Positions 1 through 7,415 of a stretch of 25,145 nt of DNA are shown one piece after another. Under the pieces are notes generated by a model. That model was not told where the DNA came from. It saw only the letters and a program-made list of their open reading frames with translations, and did no database searches. The DNA comes from DASYML01 sp036399835. Its GTDB lineage: Bacteria > Acidobacteriota > Blastocatellia > Pyrinomonadales > Pyrinomonadaceae. Where the stretch lies: the NCBI GenBank assembly GCA_036399835.1, contig DASWMI010000093.1, positions 1 through 25,145 on the forward strand, given 5' to 3'. A program made the translations under genes and the position numbers. Each line of letters opens with the position of its first letter. Position 1 is the stretch's first letter.

Positions 1-597
1 ATGGTCGGCCTGGTCGAAGACATGCGCCGTATTATTCAGCACGGATTCAAAAGAGACGGCGACCTGATAGCCCTCCTCGGCACGACGGGAGAGGACCTTT
101 CCATCAGCCAGTTTGCCTCTACGATTGAAGGCCGCACGACCGAAGAGATGATTGAAAGGGGAAGCGTGCCAGTGCTCGATCTGGAACGCGAGCGCGCCGT
201 GCAGGAGGCGGCCCTGCGCGCAGCAGAATCGGGCCTCCTGCGTTCGGCTCACGACTGCTCGGACGGCGGCCTCGCCGTAGCCCTCGCCGAATGCTGCTTC
301 TCGTCTCTCAATCGCTCGGCCATCGGCGCGCAGATTGAGCTAAATGAAGGGCTGAGCGTCAACGCGAGCCTCTTCGCAGAATCACCCTCGCGTATCATCA
401 TCAGCCTGGATGAAGCCGCGCTCGGCGAGATGCAAGAGATAGCCACGCGCTGTGGCTCTCCCTTGATGCTGCTCGGGCGCACGGGCGGCAGCAACCTGCT
501 CATCCAATCCGGTGGCGAGACCGTCATTGATTTGCCCGTCAAAGAGCTTGAAACAACCTGGCGCACCTCGCTCAGCGACAGGCTGCAAGCCAACTGA
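1..597 (+). CDS. purL: Phosphoribosylformylglycinamidine synthase subunit PurL, C-terminal part (5' truncated by window)
   Basis: This is the last 198 residues of the large FGAM synthase subunit, which converts FGAR and glutamine to FGAM in cytoplasmic purine synthesis. The frame is open from base 1, so the true start lies upstream. The C-terminal AIR-synthase-like ATP-binding domain is recognisable: the segment HDCSDGGLAVALAECC (residues 83-98) is the typical PurL/PurM-family signature, followed by a late GRTGG turn near residue 160. Small PurL proteins are usually about 720-800 residues, so roughly a quarter of the gene is visible. The first ATG of the window is internal, not a start. The reading frame ends in TGA and is followed by about 125 bases without a gene, which contain a palindromic repeat element. 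Confidence 0.93.
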   Translation: MVGLVEDMRRIIQHGFKRDGDLIALLGTTGEDLSISQFASTIEGRTTEEMIERGSVPVLDLERERAVQEAALRAAESGLLRSAHDCSDGGLAVALAECCFSSLNRSAIGAQIELNEGLSVNASLFAESPSRIIISLDEAALGEMQEIATRCGSPLMLLGRTGGSNLLIQSGGETVIDLPVKELETTWRTSLSDRLQAN

Positions 598-626
598 AAC
601 GCCAGACACGACAGCGAGGAACTCAA

Positions 627-684
627 GAGAGAAGCTATTGACTCGCGGGTTGATTGATTCAAGGATTTATCGAGTTAATCAAGC
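627..684. repeat. AT-rich intergenic palindromic element, copy A
   Basis: Between purL and the aminotransferase gene lies an AT-rich stretch in otherwise GC-rich DNA. Arms TTGACTCG (638-645) and CGAGTTAA (671-678) pair over 8 positions with one G-T wobble, and TTGATTGATTC sits between them. Read on the minus strand it begins GCTTGATTAACTCG and ends GTCAATAGCTTCTCTC. The same end word appears in the element at 3758-3830. It could also help terminate purL transcription, but there is no U-tract. Confidence 0.4.
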
Positions 685-723
685 AGTTGGTTCAATTCCT
701 CGTTTCTTCTTCATCCTTGTCTT

Positions 724-1620
724 ATGCACGCTCTTATTTTTCTCAACGGTGAGATTGTCAAGGCCGCCAGAGCGCGCGTTGCGCCAGTCTCTTCGGCGTT
801 GCTCTACGGGCGCGGTGTCTTTACGAACGTCGCCGTTTACGAGGGGCGTCCCTTTCTCTGGCCGCTCCACTGGATACGCCTGGTGGACCACGCCTTGCGC
901 GCGGGTGTCGAGACGGGTGCGCTGGACCAGGAGCGCGTGGGCGCGGCTTTAAAGGAGTTGATTGAAGCCAACGGGGTCGAGGATGGACGCGCACACTTGA
1001 TGCTGCTCGCCAGCCGCGTGAGCGGCCTCTGGAAAATGAAGTCGGGCGGCGCGCACAAGTCGGACCTGCTAATCATGACGGGCGATGCGCCCGTACATAA
1101 TCAGGAGGGGCTGGCCCTCACCGTCTCGCCCTACCGCACAAACTCGCTCTCGCCGCTCTCAGGCATCAAGACGACCAGCTATCTCGAACACCTCATCGCC
1201 TGGGAAGAGGCGCGCTCGCGTGATTTTGACGAATCGGTAAGGCTCAACGAGCGCGGCGAAGTCGTCTCAGCCGCGATGTCGAATCTCTTCTGGGTCATTG
1301 GCGGCACGATTCACACGCCCGCGCTCTCGACGGGCGCAGTGGCGGGCATCACGCGGGCGCGTCTCATGGCGCTCGCGCAGGAGCTTGCCATCCCGCTGGT
1401 CGAAGGAGTCTACGAGCTATCGGACCTGGGCCACGCCGACGAGATATTCCTGACCTCCGCGAGCCTGGGGCTGGCGCTCGTCACGACCTTCGATTTCCAC
1501 CGTTACACGGTCCACGCCGGAAGCGTCGCCTTGCGCCTCTACGAAGCCTTCAGGCAATTAACTTTTGAGGCTGGCAAGACTGAAACGAGTGAGACTGAAA
1601 AGAAAGTTGAAGAGAGCTAG
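724..1620 (+). CDS. Class IV PLP-dependent aminotransferase (IlvE / PabC family)
   Basis: The 298-residue protein belongs to the fold-type IV PLP enzymes, which include branched-chain amino acid aminotransferase, D-amino acid aminotransferase and aminodeoxychorismate lyase. The family N-terminus is clear (FLNGE at 6-10, then LLYGRGVF at 26-33). The likely Schiff-base lysine is K149 in SGIKTTSY, and NERGEVVSAAMSNLFWV (175-191) is the conserved cofactor-binding segment with E179. STGAVAGITR (202-211) matches the phosphate-binding turn. Sequence alone does not separate aminotransferase from lyase activity; the length fits either. The ATG at 724 has no Shine-Dalgarno, only a pyrimidine-rich leader, so translation may start by another route. 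The gene ends opposite a minus-strand gene across a strong hairpin. Confidence 0.88.
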   Translation: MHALIFLNGEIVKAARARVAPVSSALLYGRGVFTNVAVYEGRPFLWPLHWIRLVDHALRAGVETGALDQERVGAALKELIEANGVEDGRAHLMLLASRVSGLWKMKSGGAHKSDLLIMTGDAPVHNQEGLALTVSPYRTNSLSPLSGIKTTSYLEHLIAWEEARSRDFDESVRLNERGEVVSAAMSNLFWVIGGTIHTPALSTGAVAGITRARLMALAQELAIPLVEGVYELSDLGHADEIFLTSASLGLALVTTFDFHRYTVHAGSVALRLYEAFRQLTFEAGKTETSETEKKVEES

Positions 1621-1630
1621 ACTGAAAGAG

Positions 1631-1693
1631 AAGAGGCGGGCTGTACGCGGGCGACGGATTGATTCTCCGGCCACGGCGTACAGCCCGCCTCTT
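1631..1693. terminator. Bidirectional hairpin terminator between convergent genes
   Basis: The arms AAGAGGCGGGCTGTACGC (1631-1648) and GCGTACAGCCCGCCTCTT (1676-1693) are perfect 18-bp reverse complements around a 27-base loop. They lie between the stops of the aminotransferase gene and the minus-strand DUF3857 gene. The plus strand continues CTCTTAAAAG; the minus strand continues into a T-rich run, so termination both ways is plausible. An 18-bp perfect stem is longer than most intrinsic terminators. Confidence 0.75.
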
Positions 1694-1719
1694 AAAAGTC
1701 AGGCTTAAAAACCCGACTC

Positions 1720-3693
1720 TTATTTCCTGGCGAGCACGACGGGCGATTGCTCTGCGGCGCGTATGCGCTCGAAGAATCTGCGGACGTCGGTGTACTGGTC
1801 CACAGGAATGGTCGCGTTGCGCAGTGTGAGCGTGCGTGTGAAGACGAACTGGTCTCCGGAGACTTTGTAGGTCGTGGCGTAGTTGCCGAAGGGCATGTCG
1901 AGCTTGAGGGCGTCGGGCATCTCGTCAACTTCAAAGCCCGCGGGCAGCTTGACCTGCACGGTCTCCGTAAAGGCTTGCGCCTCAAGGATGACCGGATGGA
2001 TGCGCGTGCCGCCCGTCAGATAGAGCGATTCGAGGCGCGAGACGAGCGAGGGCTTGAAGACGAGCAGGCGACCCTGCATTGATTGCGCGTAAGACTCCGC
2101 ACCGAATTCGACGCTGAGCGCGAAGGATGAATCGGCTGCGCTGTCGAGCGGCTCGACCTTGGAGATTTTCGCGCCCGATGCGCCGCGCGTTATCCAGCCC
2201 TCGATCATCTTCGTATAGTCGGAGCGAGAGAGACCGCGAAACAGCCTGCGCTCGTTGACGGCTGACTGGCCGACAGACTTTTCCTTGAGGGACACGGTAA
2301 TCGAGCCTTCGGGCGTCAACACGACATCAGCCGAGCGCTCCAGCCTGTTAGTCTCAGGCGGCATGACGGGCATACGCAGGAGCGTGCCAGCGTCTCCTGC
2401 GGCGATGAGCGCAAAGCTGTTCTGCTCTTCGTCCGGCAGGTCTCCGACAGCAGTGTTCTCATCCGTCGCGTCGAAAATCAGTAGACGGCCCAGAGCCGGG
2501 TGCTGCAAGACGGTCGGGGCTTGCGTCTCATCGCTCACCTTGATGGCGATGATGCAGTGATTAAACTGCGAGGGCGAGGCCCACTCTTCGCGTACATAGG
2601 TCGGGTCGCCTGAATAAATCAGGACCGGATAGGCTTGCAGCTTGACGGCGCGGAGCATGGCGCGCATCAGGTTGGCCTTGTCCTTACAATCGCCGTAGGA
2701 CTTGGCGAAGACTTCCGCCGCAGAGTGCGGGCGGAAGCGTCCGACGCCCATCTGTATAGAGATGTATTGCAGGCTCTGCACGTAGCGCGCGATGGCGCGT
2801 ATGCGTTCAAGCTCGGTCTTGGAGTTGGCCGTCAGCTCGCGCGCTTTGGCGGCGAGCGCATCGTCGGGCGCGGCCTGCGGGTCGCTCAGCTCCGAGTACC
2901 AGCGCGAGACATCGGTCCAGTTCTCGAAGGCCCTCCCGCCTCTGGCCGTTGTGCCTGAGGGCGGAGCGTAGTTAATCGCCAGGCGCGGCGCGAGGTTGGT
3001 CACTTTAGGGCTGGCCGGCTCCGCTTCTATGTAAGGCAGATTGCGCAGTTCCCAGGTGTAAGCGTTCCCGCTCACGGAAGGCTCTACTTTGGCGTGGTTG
3101 AAGGTCGTGCTGCTGGCGCGCCAGCCCGCGGGCAGGACCAGCGTGATGCGAGAAGAGATGACGGGATTGCGCTCCTGAAAATACCAGTTGGTCTGGTTGA
3201 AGAACTCGCGGCTCTCTGTCGTAATCTGATAGCCGAAGACAGAGCCTACGTCCGCGTCATCCACCGCGATAATCTTTTTGACCTGCGATTCGTTGTAGAC
3301 ATCGTTGAGCGCGCCAGCCGATTCGACGATGCTATCCTTGCCATAGCTTTTGACCTGCCCCGAAGGTCGAATCAGCCACGCGCGCAGCTCGCGTACCTTG
3401 TCCGTGTCGGTCGTATAAAAGGCGGAGGCGACGGCTTCCTTGCGCCCTTCGCGTGTGAGGATGCGGACGGCGTAGGTGTTGACGGTCGTGATCGTGCCGT
3501 TTTCGCCGACCGTCATGTTTGACTCGTCGAGCAGGACGACCGCCGGAACCTGCCTGTCATAAGGGGGCGCGGAGCTCTGTGCGGCCTGCTTGAGCCAGGG
3601 CGGAGCATCGTCGCCGCCAGCCGCCAGCGCAGCGGGAGCCGTCAACAGCAGGAGCAACACAAAACATATTCCGGGGACTGTTCGATCAAACAT
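1720..3693 (-). CDS. Exported DUF3857 / transglutaminase-like protein with intact catalytic triad
   Basis: The 657-residue protein begins with a signal peptide (hydrophobic residues 9-24, AALAA cleavage region). A DUF3857 beta-rich domain follows (about 50-230), then a transglutaminase-like papain-fold core (about 285-420) and a C-terminal beta domain. The predicted triad is complete: C336 in YGDCKDKANLM, H379 in FNHCIIAI and D408 in IFDATDE. The family is common in Acidobacteria and Bacteroidetes; the substrate is unknown, with peptide crosslinking or proteolysis in the periplasm possible. It lies 177 bases downstream of a paralogue on the same strand, and the two may share a transcript, although a palindromic element sits between them. 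The ATG at 3693 opens directly into the signal peptide, with AGG-type ribosome-binding bases upstream. Confidence 0.88.
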   Translation of the reverse strand: MFDRTVPGICFVLLLLLTAPAALAAGGDDAPPWLKQAAQSSAPPYDRQVPAVVLLDESNMTVGENGTITTVNTYAVRILTREGRKEAVASAFYTTDTDKVRELRAWLIRPSGQVKSYGKDSIVESAGALNDVYNESQVKKIIAVDDADVGSVFGYQITTESREFFNQTNWYFQERNPVISSRITLVLPAGWRASSTTFNHAKVEPSVSGNAYTWELRNLPYIEAEPASPKVTNLAPRLAINYAPPSGTTARGGRAFENWTDVSRWYSELSDPQAAPDDALAAKARELTANSKTELERIRAIARYVQSLQYISIQMGVGRFRPHSAAEVFAKSYGDCKDKANLMRAMLRAVKLQAYPVLIYSGDPTYVREEWASPSQFNHCIIAIKVSDETQAPTVLQHPALGRLLIFDATDENTAVGDLPDEEQNSFALIAAGDAGTLLRMPVMPPETNRLERSADVVLTPEGSITVSLKEKSVGQSAVNERRLFRGLSRSDYTKMIEGWITRGASGAKISKVEPLDSAADSSFALSVEFGAESYAQSMQGRLLVFKPSLVSRLESLYLTGGTRIHPVILEAQAFTETVQVKLPAGFEVDEMPDALKLDMPFGNYATTYKVSGDQFVFTRTLTLRNATIPVDQYTDVRRFFERIRAAEQSPVVLARK

Positions 3694-3757
3694 CTCTTTA
3701 ACCTCATGAGGAAGATGGACCAGAAACGATAAAACGGGAACGGCGGGCGGCGCTTGA

Positions 3758-3830
3758 GCTTGAGAGACTGACTCATTGATTCATCCGTTGATTGAATCAA
3801 TAGCTCTCTCGAATCAATCCGTCAATAGCT
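3758..3830. repeat. AT-rich intergenic palindromic element, copy B
   Basis: Between the two DUF3857 genes, ATTGATTCA (3775-3783) and TGAATCAAT (3793-3801) form a perfect 9-bp stem with a 9-base loop. Outer GAGAG/CTCTC words flank it. The segment starts GCTTGAGAGACTGACTC and ends TCAATAGCTCTCTC at 3810, then repeats GAATCAATCC-GTCAATAGCT to 3830. The TCAATAGCT end word is shared with the element at 627-684 read on the minus strand. It may be a small dispersed repeat or an RNA processing or attenuation site in the two-gene transcript. Confidence 0.45.
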
Positions 3831-3870
3831 TTTCCTTTATCGCTGCCGCTGCGCCGCTCCATCTCATACT

Positions 3871-5886
3871 TTAATTGGCCGCCTTTTCGGTGCTCTGTTT
3901 GAGCGTGATGGTGTGGTTGTCCTGCTTGTTGACCTGGTCGAAGTAGGTCTTGAGCTGGCCGTAGCTGGTGACGGGGAAGAGTATGTTGCCGCCGCCGCCG
4001 AAGAAGAATTTGCGGTTATAGATGAGCGTGCGATTATCCTTCGTAATCATCATCTTGACGTTATAGGCGCTGATCTGTCCTCCCGAAAAAGATGAAGGAG
4101 CTTCAGGGTTGTCGAGGGCGAAGCCTTCGGGCAGGTCAATCGTCACGGCGTCCTCTTCCGACCAGGGATAGTGGAAATAGATGGGCTGCTTACGCTCGCT
4201 CGTCTGGAAGAGCGGGCCTATGCCGTGCTCGAAGAAGGCCGGTTGGAGGAAGAGTCGCTTGCCCGTGCGCTGCGCGTAACCGGGGACGCGGACGTGATAC
4301 GCATAGACGAAGGGCTTGTCGGCCTCCGTCACGTTCTCGATCTTGATGGCGGAGATTTCCGCCGTGCTCAACTGCCGCCGGACCATCTCGCTCAAAGCCT
4401 GTTCGCGCGCCGCAGCAGATTCTTCGTCGTTCTCTTCCTTCTTCTCGACCGCGAGGTGGCCCGTATACTCTATCCGCACATCGCCCTCAAGCGTCCCGTC
4501 CTCGCTCAGCTTGAGCTTGGCCGTGCGCCTCTCGACAGACTTTTCCGGTCCGGAAAGAGGAGTCTCAACAAAGACCGGAGCTTTCGGGTCGGTGATGAGC
4601 GCCTGCGTGCCTTCTTCATTCCAGATGAGCATCCCTTCCGGGATATACCTGTAACCGGGGTTGTAAAAACGCCATTGCTCGCCGACGCGCACCGCGATGT
4701 GCGCAGGGTTGAGGAAGTATGAGAGATTGCTGTTGGGGCTGAAGAAGATGTCGCCGCGGTCGGGGGCCATCACGACGCGCGCATCGAATCCGGCAGCCGT
4801 CGCCAGCGCCGCAAAGAGCAGGTCTATATTCTCCCCGGTCCCCATCCCGCGCTTGAGCGTCTCGGACGGCGATTTGTTGCTCTTGAGCTTGGCTCGCTCT
4901 TCGGCTGTGAGGCCGGAAGCGTCATCGCTGATGTTCTTAATCTTGGTCCGGCAGAACTCGAAGAGCCGTTTGAGCTTTTGTTCGGGCGTGGCGGCATCGC
5001 CGATGGCCGTCGCCGCCGCCTGCTTAACCTCGTCATTAACCTTCATGTAAGGCTTGATGACATCGTAGAGAGCCTTGCCAATCTCGCCCCAGTATTTCGC
5101 CGGGTCGGGCTTGGTCTCACGCGTGTAATAGAGCAGCGTCCAGACGCGTACCTCGTCCTCCGGCGGCATGCGCGGCTCTTCGTGGAAGGCCGGCATGTTG
5201 GTCATCGTTATGCTGTAGAAGCCGCCCTTTTCCTTAACGGGTTTGACATCCGCAGTGCTGTGAAAAGTCCTGGACATCATGCCGTAGCCCTCGAAGGGAA
5301 AGGGCTTGATAAAGTATGTGACGCGCTGGACCGGAATGTTGCGCTGAAATTCGAGCCGCAGGTAGTTGGCCGACGTGTCAACCATAATCTCGCGCCAGCG
5401 ATACTCTATGATTGAACCCGGCTCAACCCCGGGCATGGCGAAAGATTTGGCCTTGGCCCTGAGGCCGCTCGTGCGCACGACGTTGCGCTCGTAGATGTCT
5501 TCCTTCTTCAATTCGACAATCGTTCCGTCGGGCTTGATGGTCCGCCCCGCGATCTCTTTAATCTTGATGTTATTGCGGAAGATTTTGCCGAACAGGATGT
5601 CAACCTTGCTCTCCGACTCGCGCCCGCGCTCTGTAAAAATCTTGATTCGCAGATAGTGGTTGAAGATGAGGTCGCCTTCCGGATTGTCGTCAATACGCAC
5701 TTCCCAGAAGAGAGCTTCGGCGTCGGCATCCTTTTCGACTGTGGATGCTTTCAGCGCCAGCTCTGCCGGGTCAACAGGCTTCCAGTCGTTATCGCCCGGA
5801 GCGGCGAGAGCGCGCGTAGAGACAAGGGCCAGGAAGAGGCAGCAGAGCGTCAGTGAGACAGACGCAGCCAGAGAGGGGAACTTCAT
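3871..5886 (-). CDS. Exported DUF3857 / degenerate transglutaminase-like protein
   Basis: The 671-residue protein is a paralogue of the downstream gene. It has a signal peptide (hydrophobic 8-28, ALAAPG), a DUF3857 domain (about 50-250) and a transglutaminase-like core (about 295-420). The active site is broken: where the paralogue has YGDCKDKA this has MGTGENID, so Gly351 replaces Cys. His396 (NPAHIAV) is kept, but the Asp position reads FYNPGY. It is probably not a transglutaminase and may bind a partner or polysaccharide. I chose ATG 5886: it opens into the signal peptide and has GAAAGG nine bases upstream. The frame stays open to 5997, but that longer version would start inside the predicted -10 element, so it cannot be made from that promoter. 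Confidence 0.87.
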   Translation of the reverse strand: MKFPSLAASVSLTLCCLFLALVSTRALAAPGDNDWKPVDPAELALKASTVEKDADAEALFWEVRIDDNPEGDLIFNHYLRIKIFTERGRESESKVDILFGKIFRNNIKIKEIAGRTIKPDGTIVELKKEDIYERNVVRTSGLRAKAKSFAMPGVEPGSIIEYRWREIMVDTSANYLRLEFQRNIPVQRVTYFIKPFPFEGYGMMSRTFHSTADVKPVKEKGGFYSITMTNMPAFHEEPRMPPEDEVRVWTLLYYTRETKPDPAKYWGEIGKALYDVIKPYMKVNDEVKQAAATAIGDAATPEQKLKRLFEFCRTKIKNISDDASGLTAEERAKLKSNKSPSETLKRGMGTGENIDLLFAALATAAGFDARVVMAPDRGDIFFSPNSNLSYFLNPAHIAVRVGEQWRFYNPGYRYIPEGMLIWNEEGTQALITDPKAPVFVETPLSGPEKSVERRTAKLKLSEDGTLEGDVRIEYTGHLAVEKKEENDEESAAAREQALSEMVRRQLSTAEISAIKIENVTEADKPFVYAYHVRVPGYAQRTGKRLFLQPAFFEHGIGPLFQTSERKQPIYFHYPWSEEDAVTIDLPEGFALDNPEAPSSFSGGQISAYNVKMMITKDNRTLIYNRKFFFGGGGNILFPVTSYGQLKTYFDQVNKQDNHTITLKQSTEKAAN

Positions 5887-5995
5887 CGAGTAAAACCTTT
5901 CGTGATGTCTGGACGGTGCAGTAAGGACTGCGGTTAGAGAATCGGGTGAAATTAACAATTCGGGCCACCTCATTGGGGGATTAAGGCGGACGGAC

Positions 5996-6024
5996 ATTCT
6001 AAATAAAGAGCCACATTAACGCAA
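5996..6024 (-). promoter_or_regulatory. Sigma-70-like promoter for the DUF3857 pair
   Basis: On the minus strand TTGCGT (6024-6019) and TAGAAT (6001-5996) are separated by exactly 17 bases. Transcription would start near 5989, leaving a leader of about 100 bases before the ATG at 5886. The -10 matches the consensus at five of six positions; the -35 is weaker. Confidence 0.5.
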
Positions 6025-6066
6025 GCCGGAATAACGGTTTTCAATTCAGAAAGACATGAGCCTTTA

Positions 6067-6075
6067 TGCTATAAT
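6067..6075 (+). promoter_or_regulatory. Extended -10 promoter of the aldolase gene
   Basis: TG-C-TATAAT gives a perfect TATAAT hexamer (6070-6075) with an upstream TGn extension. No good -35 lies at 16-18 bases, as is usual for extended -10 promoters. The expected start is near 6082, giving a 70-base leader with AAGGAG (6134-6139) and GGAG (6143-6146) ahead of the ATG at 6153. Confidence 0.6.
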
Positions 6076-6152
6076 TCGCGTCAAGCAATCTAAACGGACC
6101 GATTACAATCTGACGAGAAATATTCACTGATTCAAGGAGACTGGAGACCAAG

Positions 6153-7250
6153 ATGGCTACCGAACTTCAACCGGCAGATACTTCGCTCGCGCGCATCGAA
6201 GAATTGTTAGGCGATGGTGCGCGAACCCTGCTCGATTACAAGGCGAATGCGATTCCGAGAGAGAGCATACAGTTACCCGGCCCGGACTTTGTTGACCGCG
6301 TGTGGGCCATTTCGGACCGCAACCCTTTGGTCCTGCGCTCGCTCCAGACGCTCTTTGACAACGGGCGGCTGGCCCGCACCGGTTATCTCTCGATTCTGCC
6401 TGTGGACCAGGGCATAGAACACTCTGCCGGAGCCAGCTTTGCTCCCAACCCGCAATACTTCGACCCGGAAAACATCGTCCGGCTTGCCATAGAGGGCGGC
6501 TGCAACGCCGTCGCCTCGACCTTCGGCGTGCTCGGCTCGGTCGCGCGCAAGTACGCGCATAAGATTCCCTTTATCGTCAAGATTAACCATAACGAGCTGT
6601 TGACCTACCCGAACAGGTTCGACCAGGTGTTATTCGGGACGGTGGAGACGGCGCGCGAGATGGGCGCAATCGCCGTCGGCGCGACCGTCTACTTCGGCTC
6701 TGAAGAATCAACGCGGCAGATTACGGAGATTAGCGAGTGCTTCGCCTACGCGCACGAGCTTGGGATGGCGACTATTCTCTGGTGCTACCTGCGCAACCCC
6801 AAGTTCAAGACGAAAGAGGGCGACATGCACGCGGCTGCGGATTTGACGGGCCAGGCCAATCATCTCGGCGTGACGATTCAGGCCGACATCATCAAGCAGA
6901 AATTGCCCGAGCGTAACGGCGGCTACAACTCGCTCAATATAGAGTCTTCCTACGGCAAGACCAGCAAGAAGGTCTACGAGGAATTGACCAGCGACAATCC
7001 GATTGACCTCGTCCGCTATCAGGTGGCGAACTGCTACATGGGACGCTGCGGGCTGATTAACTCCGGCGGCGAATCCAAAGGAGCGAGCGATATGGCGGAG
7101 GCCGTTCGCACGGCTGTCATCAACAAACGCGGCGGCGGGATGGGACTCATCTCTGGCCGTAAGGCTTTCCAGCGACCGATGAGCGAGGGCGTGCAACTCC
7201 TCAACGCCATCCAGGACGTATATCTCTCGGAAGAGATAACGGTCGCCTGA
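6153..7250 (+). CDS. fbaB: Class I fructose-bisphosphate aldolase (DhnA/FbaB type)
   Basis: The 365-residue cytoplasmic enzyme cleaves fructose 1,6-bisphosphate to dihydroxyacetone phosphate and glyceraldehyde 3-phosphate and runs in reverse in gluconeogenesis. It resembles the bacterial/archaeal DhnA class rather than animal class I or the zinc class II enzymes. Supporting segments are ILPVDQGIEHS (81-91), PFIVKINHNE (139-148), and VTIQADIIKQKLPE (240-253), whose K248 is the likely Schiff-base lysine. The phosphate-binding end includes LINSGGESKG and GLISGRKAFQRP. Length and domain order fit full-length family members. It appears monocistronic: its own promoter is upstream and a strong terminator begins 32 bases after the stop. 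It is divergent from the DUF3857 pair. Confidence 0.95.
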   Translation: MATELQPADTSLARIEELLGDGARTLLDYKANAIPRESIQLPGPDFVDRVWAISDRNPLVLRSLQTLFDNGRLARTGYLSILPVDQGIEHSAGASFAPNPQYFDPENIVRLAIEGGCNAVASTFGVLGSVARKYAHKIPFIVKINHNELLTYPNRFDQVLFGTVETAREMGAIAVGATVYFGSEESTRQITEISECFAYAHELGMATILWCYLRNPKFKTKEGDMHAAADLTGQANHLGVTIQADIIKQKLPERNGGYNSLNIESSYGKTSKKVYEELTSDNPIDLVRYQVANCYMGRCGLINSGGESKGASDMAEAVRTAVINKRGGGMGLISGRKAFQRPMSEGVQLLNAIQDVYLSEEITVA

Positions 7251-7281
7251 GCCTCACAAATTCAAGACGACGGACAAAAAA

Positions 7282-7331
7282 GCCGGAGGCCCTGCGTTCG
7301 CGCATATCGCACACGGGCCTCCGGCCTTTTT
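7282..7331 (+). terminator. Rho-independent terminator of the aldolase gene
   Basis: GCCGGAGGCCC (7282-7292) and GGGCCTCCGGC (7315-7325) form a perfect 11-bp GC-rich stem followed by CTTTTTG. It is a textbook intrinsic terminator, and the preceding A-run also allows some minus-strand function. Confidence 0.88.
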
Positions 7332-7353
7332 GTTTAATGTCAGTTCGAGATGA

Positions 7354-7379
7354 GAGATAAGCCTGCTTATCTCCCTTTT
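7354..7379 (+). terminator. Second hairpin between the convergent aldolase and porin genes
   Basis: GAGATAAG (7354-7361) and CTTATCTC (7366-7373) form a perfect 8-bp stem with a CCTG loop, followed by CCTTTT. A further TTTCAACA/TGTTGAAA pair (7377-7384 and 7406-7413) lies just beyond the porin stop. Together they give a tandem terminator region. Confidence 0.5.
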
Positions 7380-7415
7380 CAACATCGCCGCCAGAGAGCG
7401 AGAGTTGTTGAAACC

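Noticed and set aside
3094..3522. Plus-strand 142-residue open frame inside the DUF3857 gene
   Set aside because: It lies antisense to a gene with signal peptide and intact catalytic motifs; the frame has no recognisable family and reflects GC-rich codon bias.
5887..5997. Longer N-terminus for the upstream DUF3857 protein
   Set aside because: The signal peptide starts at 5886, a ribosome-binding site sits just before it, and the longer start lies in the predicted -10 box.
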